39,578 nt of DNA. It comes from UBA1926 sp002337215 (GTDB taxonomy: Bacteria; Planctomycetota; Phycisphaerae; Phycisphaerales; UBA1924). The stretch spans positions 1-39,578 of the forward strand of contig CAXBAF010000032.1 in the NCBI GenBank assembly GCA_963973795.1, written 5' to 3'. A model generated the notes under the pieces. It was given only the letters and a program-made list of their open reading frames with translations, was not told where the DNA came from and did no database searches. A program made the position numbers and the translations under genes. Each line of letters opens with the position of its first letter. Position 1 is the stretch's first letter. Below are positions 8,194-15,748 of the stretch, piece after piece.

Positions 8194-8955
8194 TTATGAG
8201 AACAGGTTGTGCTGGATAATGCAGCGGATGGCGGAGACGCCGTCGCGCCAGCCGATCTTCTTGCCCTCGGCGTAGGTCCGGCCCGCGTACGAGATGGGGA
8301 CCTCGTAGATGCGGAGGGCTCTGCTCGGCGCGTCGCCCTGCTCGGCGGGGAGGCGGATCTTCGCGAGCTTTGCGACCATCTCCGGCTCGATGCCGAAGCG
8401 GTTCTCGGTGAGCATCGGGGTGAGCTCGGCGAGGGCGGGGTGGGTGAAGGCCTTGGTGCCGCACTCGATGTCGGTGAGGTTGAGGTTGCTGAGCATGTTG
8501 CTGAGCGTGGTGATGCTTCGGTTGACGACGGAGTGCCAGAAGTAGAGGACGCGGTGGGTCTCGCCCAGGAAGCGGGTGCCGATGACGGCGTCGGCGCGCC
8601 CGTCGATGAGCGGGGCCAGGGCCTTGTCGTGGTCGGCGGGGTCGTATTCGAGGTCGGCGTCTTGGACGATGACAAGATCGCAGCCCTGCGCGAGGGCGGC
8701 GGCGAACCCCCGGCGGAGCGCGCTGCCCTTGCCGCGGTTCTGGTCGGTGATGAGGCTGGTGACGTCCTCGCGCCGGTCGAGCTCGGCGAGCAGCTCTTTG
8801 GTGCCGTCGGTGGAACCGTCGTCGACGAGGAAGACGTGACGGGTGAGGGTGAGGCCGGTCGTGTCGGTCGGGCGCGGTGTCGCATCGAGTCGGGCGATGA
8901 GCTTGGGCAGCAGCTCTTGCTCGTTGTAGACGGGTATTACGACTGCCACTACCAT
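8194..8955 (-). CDS. GT2 family glycosyltransferase, dolichyl-phosphate sugar synthase-like
   Basis: A 253-residue GT-A fold enzyme that would transfer a sugar from a nucleotide donor, probably to a polyprenyl phosphate at the cytosolic membrane face. Motifs: VVIPVYNE (5-12), the metal/nucleotide DDGS (45-48), NRGKGSA (73-79) typical of DPM1/ALG5-type synthases, and DADLEYDP (99-106). No C-terminal membrane helices are present, as in single-domain DPM1-type enzymes. It is divergent from a membrane protein with ALG10-like motifs; in eukaryotes ALG5 makes the Dol-P-Glc donor used by ALG10, so a donor-synthase/transferase pair is plausible. The putative -10 TAAAGT lies six bases before the ATG and overlaps the ATG at 8967 on the other strand. 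It could equally serve another polyprenyl-sugar pathway. Confidence 0.88.
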   Translation of the reverse strand: MVVAVVIPVYNEQELLPKLIARLDATPRPTDTTGLTLTRHVFLVDDGSTDGTKELLAELDRREDVTSLITDQNRGKGSALRRGFAAALAQGCDLVIVQDADLEYDPADHDKALAPLIDGRADAVIGTRFLGETHRVLYFWHSVVNRSITTLSNMLSNLNLTDIECGTKAFTHPALAELTPMLTENRFGIEPEMVAKLAKIRLPAEQGDAPSRALRIYEVPISYAGRTYAEGKKIGWRDGVSAIRCIIQHNLFS

Positions 8956-8961
8956 GGCGGC

Positions 8962-8967
8962 ACTTTA
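8962..8967 (-). promoter_or_regulatory. Putative -10 element (leaderless GT2 gene)
   Basis: On the minus strand TAAAGT ends six bases before the ATG at 8955. Because it overlaps the possible + strand start codon at 8967, it weakens the case for that start. Confidence 0.45.
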
Positions 8968-10298
8968 TGTCGTCGCGATCGGAAAAGTCGACCGTTGAAC
9001 CCAGCGGGGGCGAATGCCCTGCCGACCTGGTGAGCGGGGGCGTGAACGATCGGGCGGCGAGGCTGTGGTTCTTGCTGCTTGCGTTGGCGGGGTATGTAGC
9101 GGCCGCGTGGTGGCTGGGCTGGTTGGGCGGCGCGCCTTCTCGCGACGAGGTCCACTTCTGGCCGACCTCGCTCCGGTTCGCGGCTGAGCCGATCCCGTCG
9201 TTGGAATTGCTCCGCGGGTACGGCGAGCTGAGCACGCCGTTCCCGTTCATGGTTTTCGGCTGGCTGGAGGCCGGCTTCGGCGGCGGGATCGCGGTCGGGC
9301 GGTTGTTCAACGCGTTGGTGTCGTTCGCGACGCTCTCGGTCTTCGTTCTGCTGGCGCGGGGCCGGCCCGGCCGGGTGGTGGCCGCGGCGTGCTGCGCGTT
9401 CTCGTTTCCGTATCTCATCGGATCGAGCTTTTTTCTCTACACGGACATGATCGCGGCATCGGCGGCGTTCTTCGGGCTCGTCGCGTTTCGGCGTTCGCGT
9501 TGGATCACAGCGGCGGTCTTCTTCGCGGTCGGTGTTTCGAGCCGGCAGTACATGGTCGCGGTCCCCGCGGCGATCGGGCTGCACGCCCTCGTCGAGCACC
9601 TCAGGATCCACGGTGTTGGGGCGGGTCTCCGCCGGTTCGCGGGCTATCCCGGGGGATGGGTCTGCGCATCCGGGGGCGCGGTTCTGCTGGCGTGGGTCGT
9701 CTTCTTCGGGGGCTTTGCGCCGATTGGCGAGGTTCTTCGGCAAGACATCCAGACGCGATCGACGGTGGCGTTGATCCCTCGGAACGCGGTCTACTTCCTC
9801 GCCGTGATCGGCGCGTACTACGTCCCGCTGTGGTGCGTCTGGGAGTGGTGGGACCGGCGGTCGATGGGGAGCTGGGGTGGGATCAGAGTCCGGGTGCGCG
9901 GTGTGGTCCTGCTCGCGATCCTCGGGGGGCTGGTGCTGGCGTTCCCGCCGATCGGCAACACGGATTATCCGATCGAGACGATGGGGTTTCTCGACAAGGC
10001 GTTGCGTCTGGTTCTGGGCGACCGCGACGGGGTCCGCGTCGCCGTACTCGGTGTGCTCGCGGGGGCGGCGGTGCTCCGGTTCCGCAGTTGGTCCTTCGGA
10101 ACGGCGTTGGTCCTCGTCCACGCGGTGATGCTCATGAAAGCGCACATCGCGTGGGACAAGTACGCGTTGGTCTGCCTGCTCTGCCTCTGGTTCGTCGAGG
10201 CGGACAGTGAACCCGTTGCCGTGGGGGCCTCACCAGTCGGTGAGCAGGATCCGCCGCTGGGGGGTGCCGAGGGCGAGCGAGGCGATCTGCCGGCGTGA
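8967..10298 (+). CDS. Polytopic membrane protein, candidate GT-C (DIE2/ALG10-like) glycosyltransferase
   Basis: A 443-residue integral membrane protein with roughly ten or more hydrophobic segments starting at residue 33. Features suggest the ALG10/DIE2 family (GT59): an acidic first-loop motif (SRDEVHFWP, D60/E61), ELSTPFPFMVFGW (87-99) resembling the WDPKITTPPG region, FFLYTDM (155-161) resembling the YTD motif, and FAVGVSSRQYM (186-196) resembling the family RQTN segment. ALG10 adds a glucose from Dol-P-Glc to a lipid-linked glycan. This is motif-level similarity judged by eye, so function is inferred. The start may instead be GTG 9042, because 8967 lies in the opposite gene's promoter. 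Its 3' end overlaps mutY by 69 bases, convergently. Confidence 0.65.
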   Translation: MSSRSEKSTVEPSGGECPADLVSGGVNDRAARLWFLLLALAGYVAAAWWLGWLGGAPSRDEVHFWPTSLRFAAEPIPSLELLRGYGELSTPFPFMVFGWLEAGFGGGIAVGRLFNALVSFATLSVFVLLARGRPGRVVAAACCAFSFPYLIGSSFFLYTDMIAASAAFFGLVAFRRSRWITAAVFFAVGVSSRQYMVAVPAAIGLHALVEHLRIHGVGAGLRRFAGYPGGWVCASGGAVLLAWVVFFGGFAPIGEVLRQDIQTRSTVALIPRNAVYFLAVIGAYYVPLWCVWEWWDRRSMGSWGGIRVRVRGVVLLAILGGLVLAFPPIGNTDYPIETMGFLDKALRLVLGDRDGVRVAVLGVLAGAAVLRFRSWSFGTALVLVHAVMLMKAHIAWDKYALVCLLCLWFVEADSEPVAVGASPVGEQDPPLGGAEGERGDLPA

Positions 10299-11288
10299 GT
10301 GCCAGGCTCGCCCCGCGCCCTTGCGCACCGCGGACGCCGCCATGACCCGGAAGCGGACGGCGCGGTGGGTCGTCTGGTGATCGAACTCGGAGAGCACCGC
10401 GCCCGCCTCGAGCGAGAGCGAGCCGAGGATCTCTGCGCTGGTCGCGAATCGGTCATCGCGGTCGAGGCTGGGCGGTTGGTGCATGCCGGCCCAGAGGCCG
10501 GTGTCCGGTCGGCGTTCGACGAGGCGTCGGCCCTTGGCGTCGATCGCGAGGAGTGCGGTGATGTAGAGGGGCTTGCGCTTGGCGGCTGGCTTGGGGAGGG
10601 GGATCTCGTCTTGCCGGGCTCTTTTGCGGGCGAAGCAGTGATCGGCGATGGGGCAACGGGGGCAGCGCGGGTTGCGGGGCGTGCAAACGGTGGCGCCGAG
10701 TTCCATGAGGCCCTCATTGAACGCCCCAGGAGTCGTAGAGGCGCGGACGAGCGACTCGGCTCGTTTCCATGTCTGCTTGAGGCCCTTGGTGTCATTGGGT
10801 GTCTCGGCGCGCGCTTCGATGCGGAGGACCACTCTCGCGACGTTCCCGTCGACGATGGGCTCGGGGTGATTGAAGGCGATGGAGGCGATGGCGCCGGCGG
10901 TGTAACGGCCGACGCCCGGGATGGTCAGGAGGGCTGCGTGGTCTCGGGGGATCTCCCCCGCGTGGTCGCTGACAACCGCCCGAGCGGCGGCGTGGAGGAG
11001 GCGGGCGCGGCGGTAGTAGCCCAGCCCCGACCACTCGGCAAGGACATCGGCTTCATCGGCGGCGGCGAGGTCGGCGATCGTGGGGAAGCGGGCGAGGAAC
11101 GAGCAGAACTTCTCGACCACGCGTGCGACCTGGGTCTGCTGGAGCATGACCTCGCTGACGAGGACGCGGTAGGGGTCCCGCTCACCGGCAGCGGCGTCGC
11201 GCCAGGGGAGGTCACGGGCGTTGGTGCGGTGCCACGCGGTGATCGCCCGGGCGATCTTTCGGTCGATGGCGCCGTCGGGCTCAGGCAC
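10230..11288 (-). CDS. mutY: A/G-specific adenine glycosylase MutY
   Basis: Removes adenine mispaired with 8-oxoG or G. The catalytic Glu is E46 in SEVMLQQTQV, the helix-hairpin-helix is LLTIPGVGRYTAGAI (120-134), the catalytic Asp is D147 in IVDGNV, and the [4Fe-4S] cluster ligands are C202-x6-C209-x2-C212-x5-C218. The C-terminal domain (about 235-350) is the MutT-like 8-oxoG recognition domain. Length (352) is typical. The start overlaps the stop of the upstream Nfu_N gene by eight bases, so they form a coupled unit on the minus strand. The last 23 codons overlap the convergent membrane protein gene, which is unusual for a housekeeping gene. Confidence 0.95.
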   Translation of the reverse strand: MPEPDGAIDRKIARAITAWHRTNARDLPWRDAAAGERDPYRVLVSEVMLQQTQVARVVEKFCSFLARFPTIADLAAADEADVLAEWSGLGYYRRARLLHAAARAVVSDHAGEIPRDHAALLTIPGVGRYTAGAIASIAFNHPEPIVDGNVARVVLRIEARAETPNDTKGLKQTWKRAESLVRASTTPGAFNEGLMELGATVCTPRNPRCPRCPIADHCFARKRARQDEIPLPKPAAKRKPLYITALLAIDAKGRRLVERRPDTGLWAGMHQPPSLDRDDRFATSAEILGSLSLEAGAVLSEFDHQTTHRAVRFRVMAASAVRKGAGRAWHSRRQIASLALGTPQRRILLTDW

Positions 11289-11586
11289 CGGCGTCCCCGG
11301 TTTCGTACGTCGAGGCGTGCCCCGCGATGGCGGACCTGATTCTGGGCTTGAGGGCGGACCACCTGGCGTCGGGCGATTTTCCGACCGTGATGAAGGCGGT
11401 GTGGATGAGCAGATTGGCGACCCCCGGGATGTCGAACAGGTCGTGGGCGAGCGGGTCGTCGGCGTCGCGGGCGGCGTCGGGATTGCAGTAGGAGCGGATC
11501 CCGAGGGCAGACTCGTGCGCGTCGGCTTGGATCACGCACTTGATCGCGTTGGGGTTCGGGGTTGTCTCGAAGCGGACGAATCGCAT
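11281..11586 (-). CDS. Nfu/NifU N-terminal domain protein (stand-alone)
   Basis: A 101-residue protein made almost wholly of the Nfu_N (Scaffold protein Nfu/NifU N-terminal) fold; the diagnostic TPNPNAIKCV segment is at residues 9-18. It lacks the C-terminal NifU domain whose CxxC carries the transient Fe-S cluster in Nfu proteins, so by itself it is more likely a targeting or adaptor module in iron-sulfur delivery. It is translationally coupled to mutY, whose product needs a [4Fe-4S] cluster, which suggests a link to cluster insertion or repair. No clear Shine-Dalgarno or leaderless -10 precedes the ATG. A role in Fe-S delivery is inferred from family and context only. Confidence 0.82.
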   Translation of the reverse strand: MRFVRFETTPNPNAIKCVIQADAHESALGIRSYCNPDAARDADDPLAHDLFDIPGVANLLIHTAFITVGKSPDARWSALKPRIRSAIAGHASTYETGDAGA

Positions 11587-11651
11587 GGTTGTGGGTCGGC
11601 GTTTGAGTCGGAGGTGGGGTGTCTATTCGTGTGCTGGTGGGGGCTGGGGTG

Positions 11652-11684
11652 TATTCTGTCCGATGAACACCCCGTCGGGGTGTT
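11652..11684 (+). promoter_or_regulatory. Candidate promoter and operator upstream of the diadenylate cyclase gene
   Basis: A -10-like TATTCT (11652-11657) is followed eight bases later by the perfect inverted repeat AACACCCCGTCGGGGTGTT (11666-11684), placing the palindrome at about the predicted transcription start. No T-tract follows directly, so an operator or leader hairpin fits better than a terminator. No good -35 is visible. Confidence 0.45.
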
Positions 11685-11761
11685 TCCTGACGGGAATTCT
11701 TCGCGGTGTTGTCCGGGCGGTGTTGCCCGGCCGAGTCGTGGTGTGAGCGTAAGGGCGAACG

Positions 11762-12667
11762 GTGATCGTTGACCGGCTGCGAGACCTGATCGAAAGGCTC
11801 GGCTCGTATCCCCTCTGGGAGATCGGGCTGGAGCTGGTCCTGATCTGGATCGTGGTGTTCGCGCTCGTCCGGTTCATCCAGGGGACGCGGGCGGCGGGGG
11901 TGCTCAAGGGCCTGATCCTCGTGCTCGTGATCGGCACACTCATCGTTCGGCTGATGAGCGCCGGGGATTCATTCCAGCGGCTGGCGTTCCTGTTCGATCG
12001 GCTCGCGGCGCTGTTTGCGATCGTGATGGTCGTGGTGTTCGCGCCGGAGCTGCGACGGGCCTTCAGCAGGCTGGGCGAGGCGCAGCTCATGGGCTCGGCG
12101 GACTCGGCGAGCCTGGGCGGGATCGTTGACGACATCTCGGCCGCGGCGATCTACCTGGGTCGGCAGCGGTTCGGGGCGTTGATCGTGCTCGAGCGCCGCG
12201 TTGGTCTCCGAGGGCTGATCCAGGGCGGGACGACGCTCGACGCGAGGGTGTCCACGGCGTTGCTGCAGACGATCTTCTTCCCCGGTTCGGCGCTGCACGA
12301 CCTCGCGGTGATCGTCCGCGGCAGCCGGGTCGTGGCGGCGGGTGTGCAGCTGCCGCTCGCGGATGCGTCGGAGATGCCCGATCCGATGCTCGGCAGCCGG
12401 CACCGTGCGGCGGTGGGGCTGAGCAAGGAAACGGACGCGTTGGTGCTGGTGGTGTCGGAAGAGACGGGCAAGCTGCGGATCTCGGAGCGTGGGAGGCTGA
12501 GCCGAGCATATGAAGAGGAAGAACTCGCCGACGAGCTGCGTCGCCGGCTGCGGGTGAAGACAGAGCCGACCGAGGAGGCGGGTGATTCGACGGACGAGAT
12601 CGACAACGCCGATCCGCTGGCCGGGGAACCGGACGAGTCTGACCAGGACACGGAGGCGCAGGGATGA
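11762..12667 (+). CDS. dacA: Diadenylate cyclase CdaA/DacA
   Basis: Makes c-di-AMP from two ATP at the membrane. Three N-terminal membrane helices lie at about 20-38, 46-64 and 76-95, a coiled linker follows, and the DAC domain spans about 115-245. The RHR motif is intact (R213-H214-R215 in GSRHRAAVGLSKETDA) and the VSEETG segment is at 231-236. The usual DGA motif reads D180-L181-A182 (ALHDLAVIV), with Leu in place of Gly. The Asp that coordinates metal is retained. The acidic C-terminal tail (about 255-301) is an addition not usual in the family. Start is GTG with AAGGG upstream. It overlaps the YbbR/CdaR gene by ATGA, the classic cdaA-cdaR order. Confidence 0.9.
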   Translation: MIVDRLRDLIERLGSYPLWEIGLELVLIWIVVFALVRFIQGTRAAGVLKGLILVLVIGTLIVRLMSAGDSFQRLAFLFDRLAALFAIVMVVVFAPELRRAFSRLGEAQLMGSADSASLGGIVDDISAAAIYLGRQRFGALIVLERRVGLRGLIQGGTTLDARVSTALLQTIFFPGSALHDLAVIVRGSRVVAAGVQLPLADASEMPDPMLGSRHRAAVGLSKETDALVLVVSEETGKLRISERGRLSRAYEEEELADELRRRLRVKTEPTEEAGDSTDEIDNADPLAGEPDESDQDTEAQG

Positions 12668-13806
12668 AAGCGGAGACGGTGCGCACGATTCTGGTCGTCT
12701 CGATTGTCGCGGTGCTCGTGTGGCTGTTCGCTGAGTCGCGGACGCTGCGGACGCGGACGGTGACGGTGCCCGTCGAGATCAGCGCGGGAGGCTCGGGCGT
12801 CGCGTTCCGGCTGACCGATCCGGACGCCTGGACCGGCTCGGTGGAGCTGGATCTCGCGGGGCCGACGGGGCTGATCGAGGCGTTGCGGACACGAGCGGGC
12901 GACACCGTGGTTCTCGAGATCGGTTCGGAACTTCCTGCCGAAACCGGCAACCGATCGATCGATCTGCTCGAGGCGATTCGGCGCGATGAGCTCTTCGCCG
13001 ACAGCGGGTTGACGGTCCGGCGGATCTCGCCCCGGCTGCTCGATCTTCAGACCGATCGGCTGGAGACGCTGACGCTGCCGGCGGAGGTCGACTTGGAGGG
13101 TATCTCGACAGCAGGTCCGGTGACGATTGAGCCGGCAGAGGTCACGGTCCGGCTGCCGGCGGGGATCGCACGGGAAGTCGATTTGCACGCGATCGCTCGG
13201 ATTCCCCCGAACCGGCTCGCGGCGTTGACGCCAGGCCGGCGGACGGAGATCAGCCAGGTGCCGATCGAGTTGCTGGGGCTGCCCGATGGCGTGTGGGGGC
13301 TCAGGCTGATGGAGCCGCGCGCGGTCGTGACGCTCGCGCTGCGGGTCCGGACAGAGAGCCTGACGCTGCGGGAGATCCCGGTCCGGCTGAGCCTGCTCCC
13401 GACGGATCTCGCGGGCTGGGCGTTCGAGGTGCCCCCCGAGCACCGCGTGCTCGAGGACGTGGTGCTCTCAGGGCCTGTCTCGGCGATCGAGCAGATCAGG
13501 CGGGGGGACACGGTTCCCGGCGCACTCGCGACGGTGGACCTGGGCGGGATCGGGGAAGCGACCAACGAGGCGGCTCTGGCGGGTGTGCTCCGGCTCACGG
13601 GGGTGCCGACGGGTGTGGTCGCGGATCTGTCGGGTCGTGAGATCCGCGTTGAGGTCAGGCGTCGGGCGGTCATCGAGGAACCCCCGCCGACCGAACGCGG
13701 AGAATCGCCGAACGATCGGCCCGAGAATGGACCTGAAAACGGGTCTGAGGATGGGCTCGACGACCCGGCGTCCGCACCGGCTGGGTCTCCCGGGAGCGAT
13801 GGCTGA
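12664..13806 (+). CDS. cdaR: YbbR-domain protein CdaR, regulator of diadenylate cyclase
   Basis: A 380-residue protein with one N-terminal membrane helix (about 8-23) and an extracytoplasmic region containing YbbR-type beta-rich repeats (about 35-330). In Firmicutes CdaR binds CdaA and modulates c-di-AMP synthesis. Here the coupling (ATGA overlap) with the cyclase supports the same role. The last ~45 residues are low complexity, rich in Pro/Glu/Asn/Gly (ENGPENGSEDG-like), and probably disordered. Repeats are divergent, as is usual for the family, so the identification rests on topology, length and operon position as well as sequence character. Confidence 0.82.
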   Translation: MKAETVRTILVVSIVAVLVWLFAESRTLRTRTVTVPVEISAGGSGVAFRLTDPDAWTGSVELDLAGPTGLIEALRTRAGDTVVLEIGSELPAETGNRSIDLLEAIRRDELFADSGLTVRRISPRLLDLQTDRLETLTLPAEVDLEGISTAGPVTIEPAEVTVRLPAGIAREVDLHAIARIPPNRLAALTPGRRTEISQVPIELLGLPDGVWGLRLMEPRAVVTLALRVRTESLTLREIPVRLSLLPTDLAGWAFEVPPEHRVLEDVVLSGPVSAIEQIRRGDTVPGALATVDLGGIGEATNEAALAGVLRLTGVPTGVVADLSGREIRVEVRRRAVIEEPPPTERGESPNDRPENGPENGSEDGLDDPASAPAGSPGSDG

Positions 13807-14101
13807 GCATGGCGATTCTGGTCGGATCGCGAGGGTGACCGGGGTCCGGTCGTCACCGGAATTCATGCTGCTGGGCAGGATAATCGGGCTCTGGTGGGCT
13901 ACCGTTGACGCCCGCGCGGAGCGCGCGGCGTTTCGAGCCCGGCGGCCTACGGATAGGGCCGACTCGGACCCATGTTGGATGCAGGGGTTGGACGCAGGGA
14001 TAGACGCGTTCGAGCGGCTGGAGCGTCGCGGACGCTGATCCTGAACGACCGGCAACGAGAACTGTCTGCGGCGACGGCCTGAAGACCAAGAGGAACGACC
14101 C
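13807..14101. other. Non-coding region upstream of atpA
   Basis: 295 bases separating cdaR from atpA. It contains an imperfect inverted repeat GGTGACC...GGTCGTCACC (13834-13855) without a T-tract, a TTGACG hexamer (13905-13910) without a good -10 at normal distance, and a Shine-Dalgarno AAGAGGA at 14088-14094. An out-of-frame ORF here is not credible as a gene. Confidence 0.5.
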
Positions 14102-15676
14102 GTGAAGATCAAGACCGACGAGATCGCGAGCGTTATTAAGCAAGAGATCGAGCAGTACACCCAGGAGCTCGAAGTCTCCGAGGTGGGCCGCGTGGTCGAG
14201 GTGGGCGATGGTATCGCCCGGATCTACGGGCTCTCGACCGCGATGGCGGGCGAGCTGGTGGAATTCCAGACCTCCGACGGCGCGGTCATGGGTCAGGTGA
14301 TGAACCTCGAAGAGGACACCGTGGGCTGCGTCGTGTACGGCGACTACCTCGCGGTGAAGGAAGGCGACCTGGTCAAGAGCACCGGACGTCTGCTCGAGGT
14401 GCCCGTCGGCGAGACGATGCTGGGACGGGTCGTTGACCCGCTGGGCCGCCCGATCGACGACGGCCCGGCGCTGCAGCCGACCTCGAACGAGAAGGTGGAC
14501 ATCATCGCGCCGGGCATCGCGGACCGCCAGCCGGTGCACGAGCCGATGCAGACGGGCATCAAGGCGATCGACTCGATGATCCCGGTCGGTCGCGGCCAGC
14601 GTGAGCTGATCATCGGCGACCGCAAGACGGGCAAGACGGCCGTCGCGATCGACGCGATCATCAACCAGAAGCAGTACTGGGGCACCGACGACGCGGTGGT
14701 CTGCATCTACGTCGCGGTGGGCCAGAAGGAATCGACCGTCGCGGGCGTCGTCCAGACGCTCAAGGACGCGGGGGCGATGGACTACACCACCGTCGTCGTC
14801 GCGGGCAGCTCCGACCCGGCCCCGATGCAGTACATCGCGCCCTACTCGGGGTGCACGATGGGCGAGCACTTCATGTGGAGCGGCAAGGAGGGCGGCAAGA
14901 CCCTCGCGACCGGCGCGCCCTATCCCAAGCACGCGCTGCTGGTGTACGACGACCTTTCCAAGCAGGCGGTCGCGTACCGCCAGCTCTCGCTGCTGTTGCG
15001 TCGCCCGCCCGGCCGCGAGGCGTTCCCGGGTGACGTGTTCTACCTGCATAGCCGCCTGCTGGAGCGTGCGACGAAGCTCAGCGATGAGAACGGCGCGGGT
15101 TCGCTGACGGCGCTGCCGATCATCGAGACGCAGGAGGGCGACGTTTCGGCGTACATCCCGACCAACGTGATCTCGATCACCGACGGCCAGATCTACCTCG
15201 AGCCCGACCTGTTCTACAAGGGCGTCCGCCCCGCGATTAACGTGGGTATCTCGGTCTCCCGCGTGGGCGGTGCGGCCCAGGTGAAGGCGATGAAGAAGAT
15301 CGCGGGCTCGCTGCGTCTTGACCTCGCGGCCTTCCGCGAACTCGAGGCGTTCGCCCAGCTGGGCACCGAGCTCGACAAGGCGACGCAGGCCCAGCTCGAC
15401 CGCGGGCTCCGGATGGTCGAACTGCTCAAGCAGCCGCAGTACGACCCCTACGAGACGGTTGACCAGGTGCTGTCGATCTTCGCGGGTGCAAAGGGCTTCC
15501 TCGACGATATCGAGCCGAGCAGGGTGCTCGAGTTCGAGAAGGGGATGCTCGATCACTTCAAGAGCGCCGCGAAGGGTGTGCGTGACGAGCTCTCCGAGAA
15601 ATTGGCGCTCGACGACACGCTTTCCGGCAGGATCGAGGACGCGATCAAGACCTTCAAGGCCGGCTGGCAGGGCTGA
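14102..15676 (+). CDS. atpA: F-type ATP synthase subunit alpha
   Basis: Non-catalytic nucleotide-binding alpha subunit of F1, part of the alpha3beta3 hexamer at the cytosolic side of the membrane. The N-terminal beta-barrel domain is at about 25-95. The P-loop reads GDRKTGKT (172-179), the common form being GDRQTGKT. YDDLSKQAVAYRQ is at 282-294, and the arginine finger is R387 in SVSRVGG. Length 524 slightly exceeds the usual ~510 because of an extra segment around 256-278 (HFMWSGKEGGKTLATG...). GTG start with AAGAGGA seven bases upstream. No other atp gene is adjacent: a 295-base gap precedes it and a terminator follows within 70 bases, so the gene is monocistronic. Codon choice is C-ended, as expected for high expression. 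Confidence 0.97.
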   Translation: MKIKTDEIASVIKQEIEQYTQELEVSEVGRVVEVGDGIARIYGLSTAMAGELVEFQTSDGAVMGQVMNLEEDTVGCVVYGDYLAVKEGDLVKSTGRLLEVPVGETMLGRVVDPLGRPIDDGPALQPTSNEKVDIIAPGIADRQPVHEPMQTGIKAIDSMIPVGRGQRELIIGDRKTGKTAVAIDAIINQKQYWGTDDAVVCIYVAVGQKESTVAGVVQTLKDAGAMDYTTVVVAGSSDPAPMQYIAPYSGCTMGEHFMWSGKEGGKTLATGAPYPKHALLVYDDLSKQAVAYRQLSLLLRRPPGREAFPGDVFYLHSRLLERATKLSDENGAGSLTALPIIETQEGDVSAYIPTNVISITDGQIYLEPDLFYKGVRPAINVGISVSRVGGAAQVKAMKKIAGSLRLDLAAFRELEAFAQLGTELDKATQAQLDRGLRMVELLKQPQYDPYETVDQVLSIFAGAKGFLDDIEPSRVLEFEKGMLDHFKSAAKGVRDELSEKLALDDTLSGRIEDAIKTFKAGWQG

Positions 15677-15722
15677 GGCCTCGTTCGGCGCTCGCTTGTC
15701 TGACAAGTACCTTGCTTCGTAC

Positions 15723-15748
15723 AACCCGCGGAATGCGGGTTTTCTTTT
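15723..15748 (+). terminator. Rho-independent terminator of atpA
   Basis: Stem AACCCGC / GCGGGTT with loop GGAAT, followed by TTCTTTT, starting 47 bases after the atpA stop. Confidence 0.9.

Noticed and set aside
7445..9418. 657-codon minus-strand frame across mnmA end, intergenic repeat and GT2 gene
   Set aside because: It covers three real features in other frames and has low-complexity Arg/Pro/His composition.
13583..14038. 151-codon + strand frame spanning the cdaR 3' end and the atpA leader
   Set aside because: Out of frame with cdaR, no motif, no ribosome site; explained by GC content.
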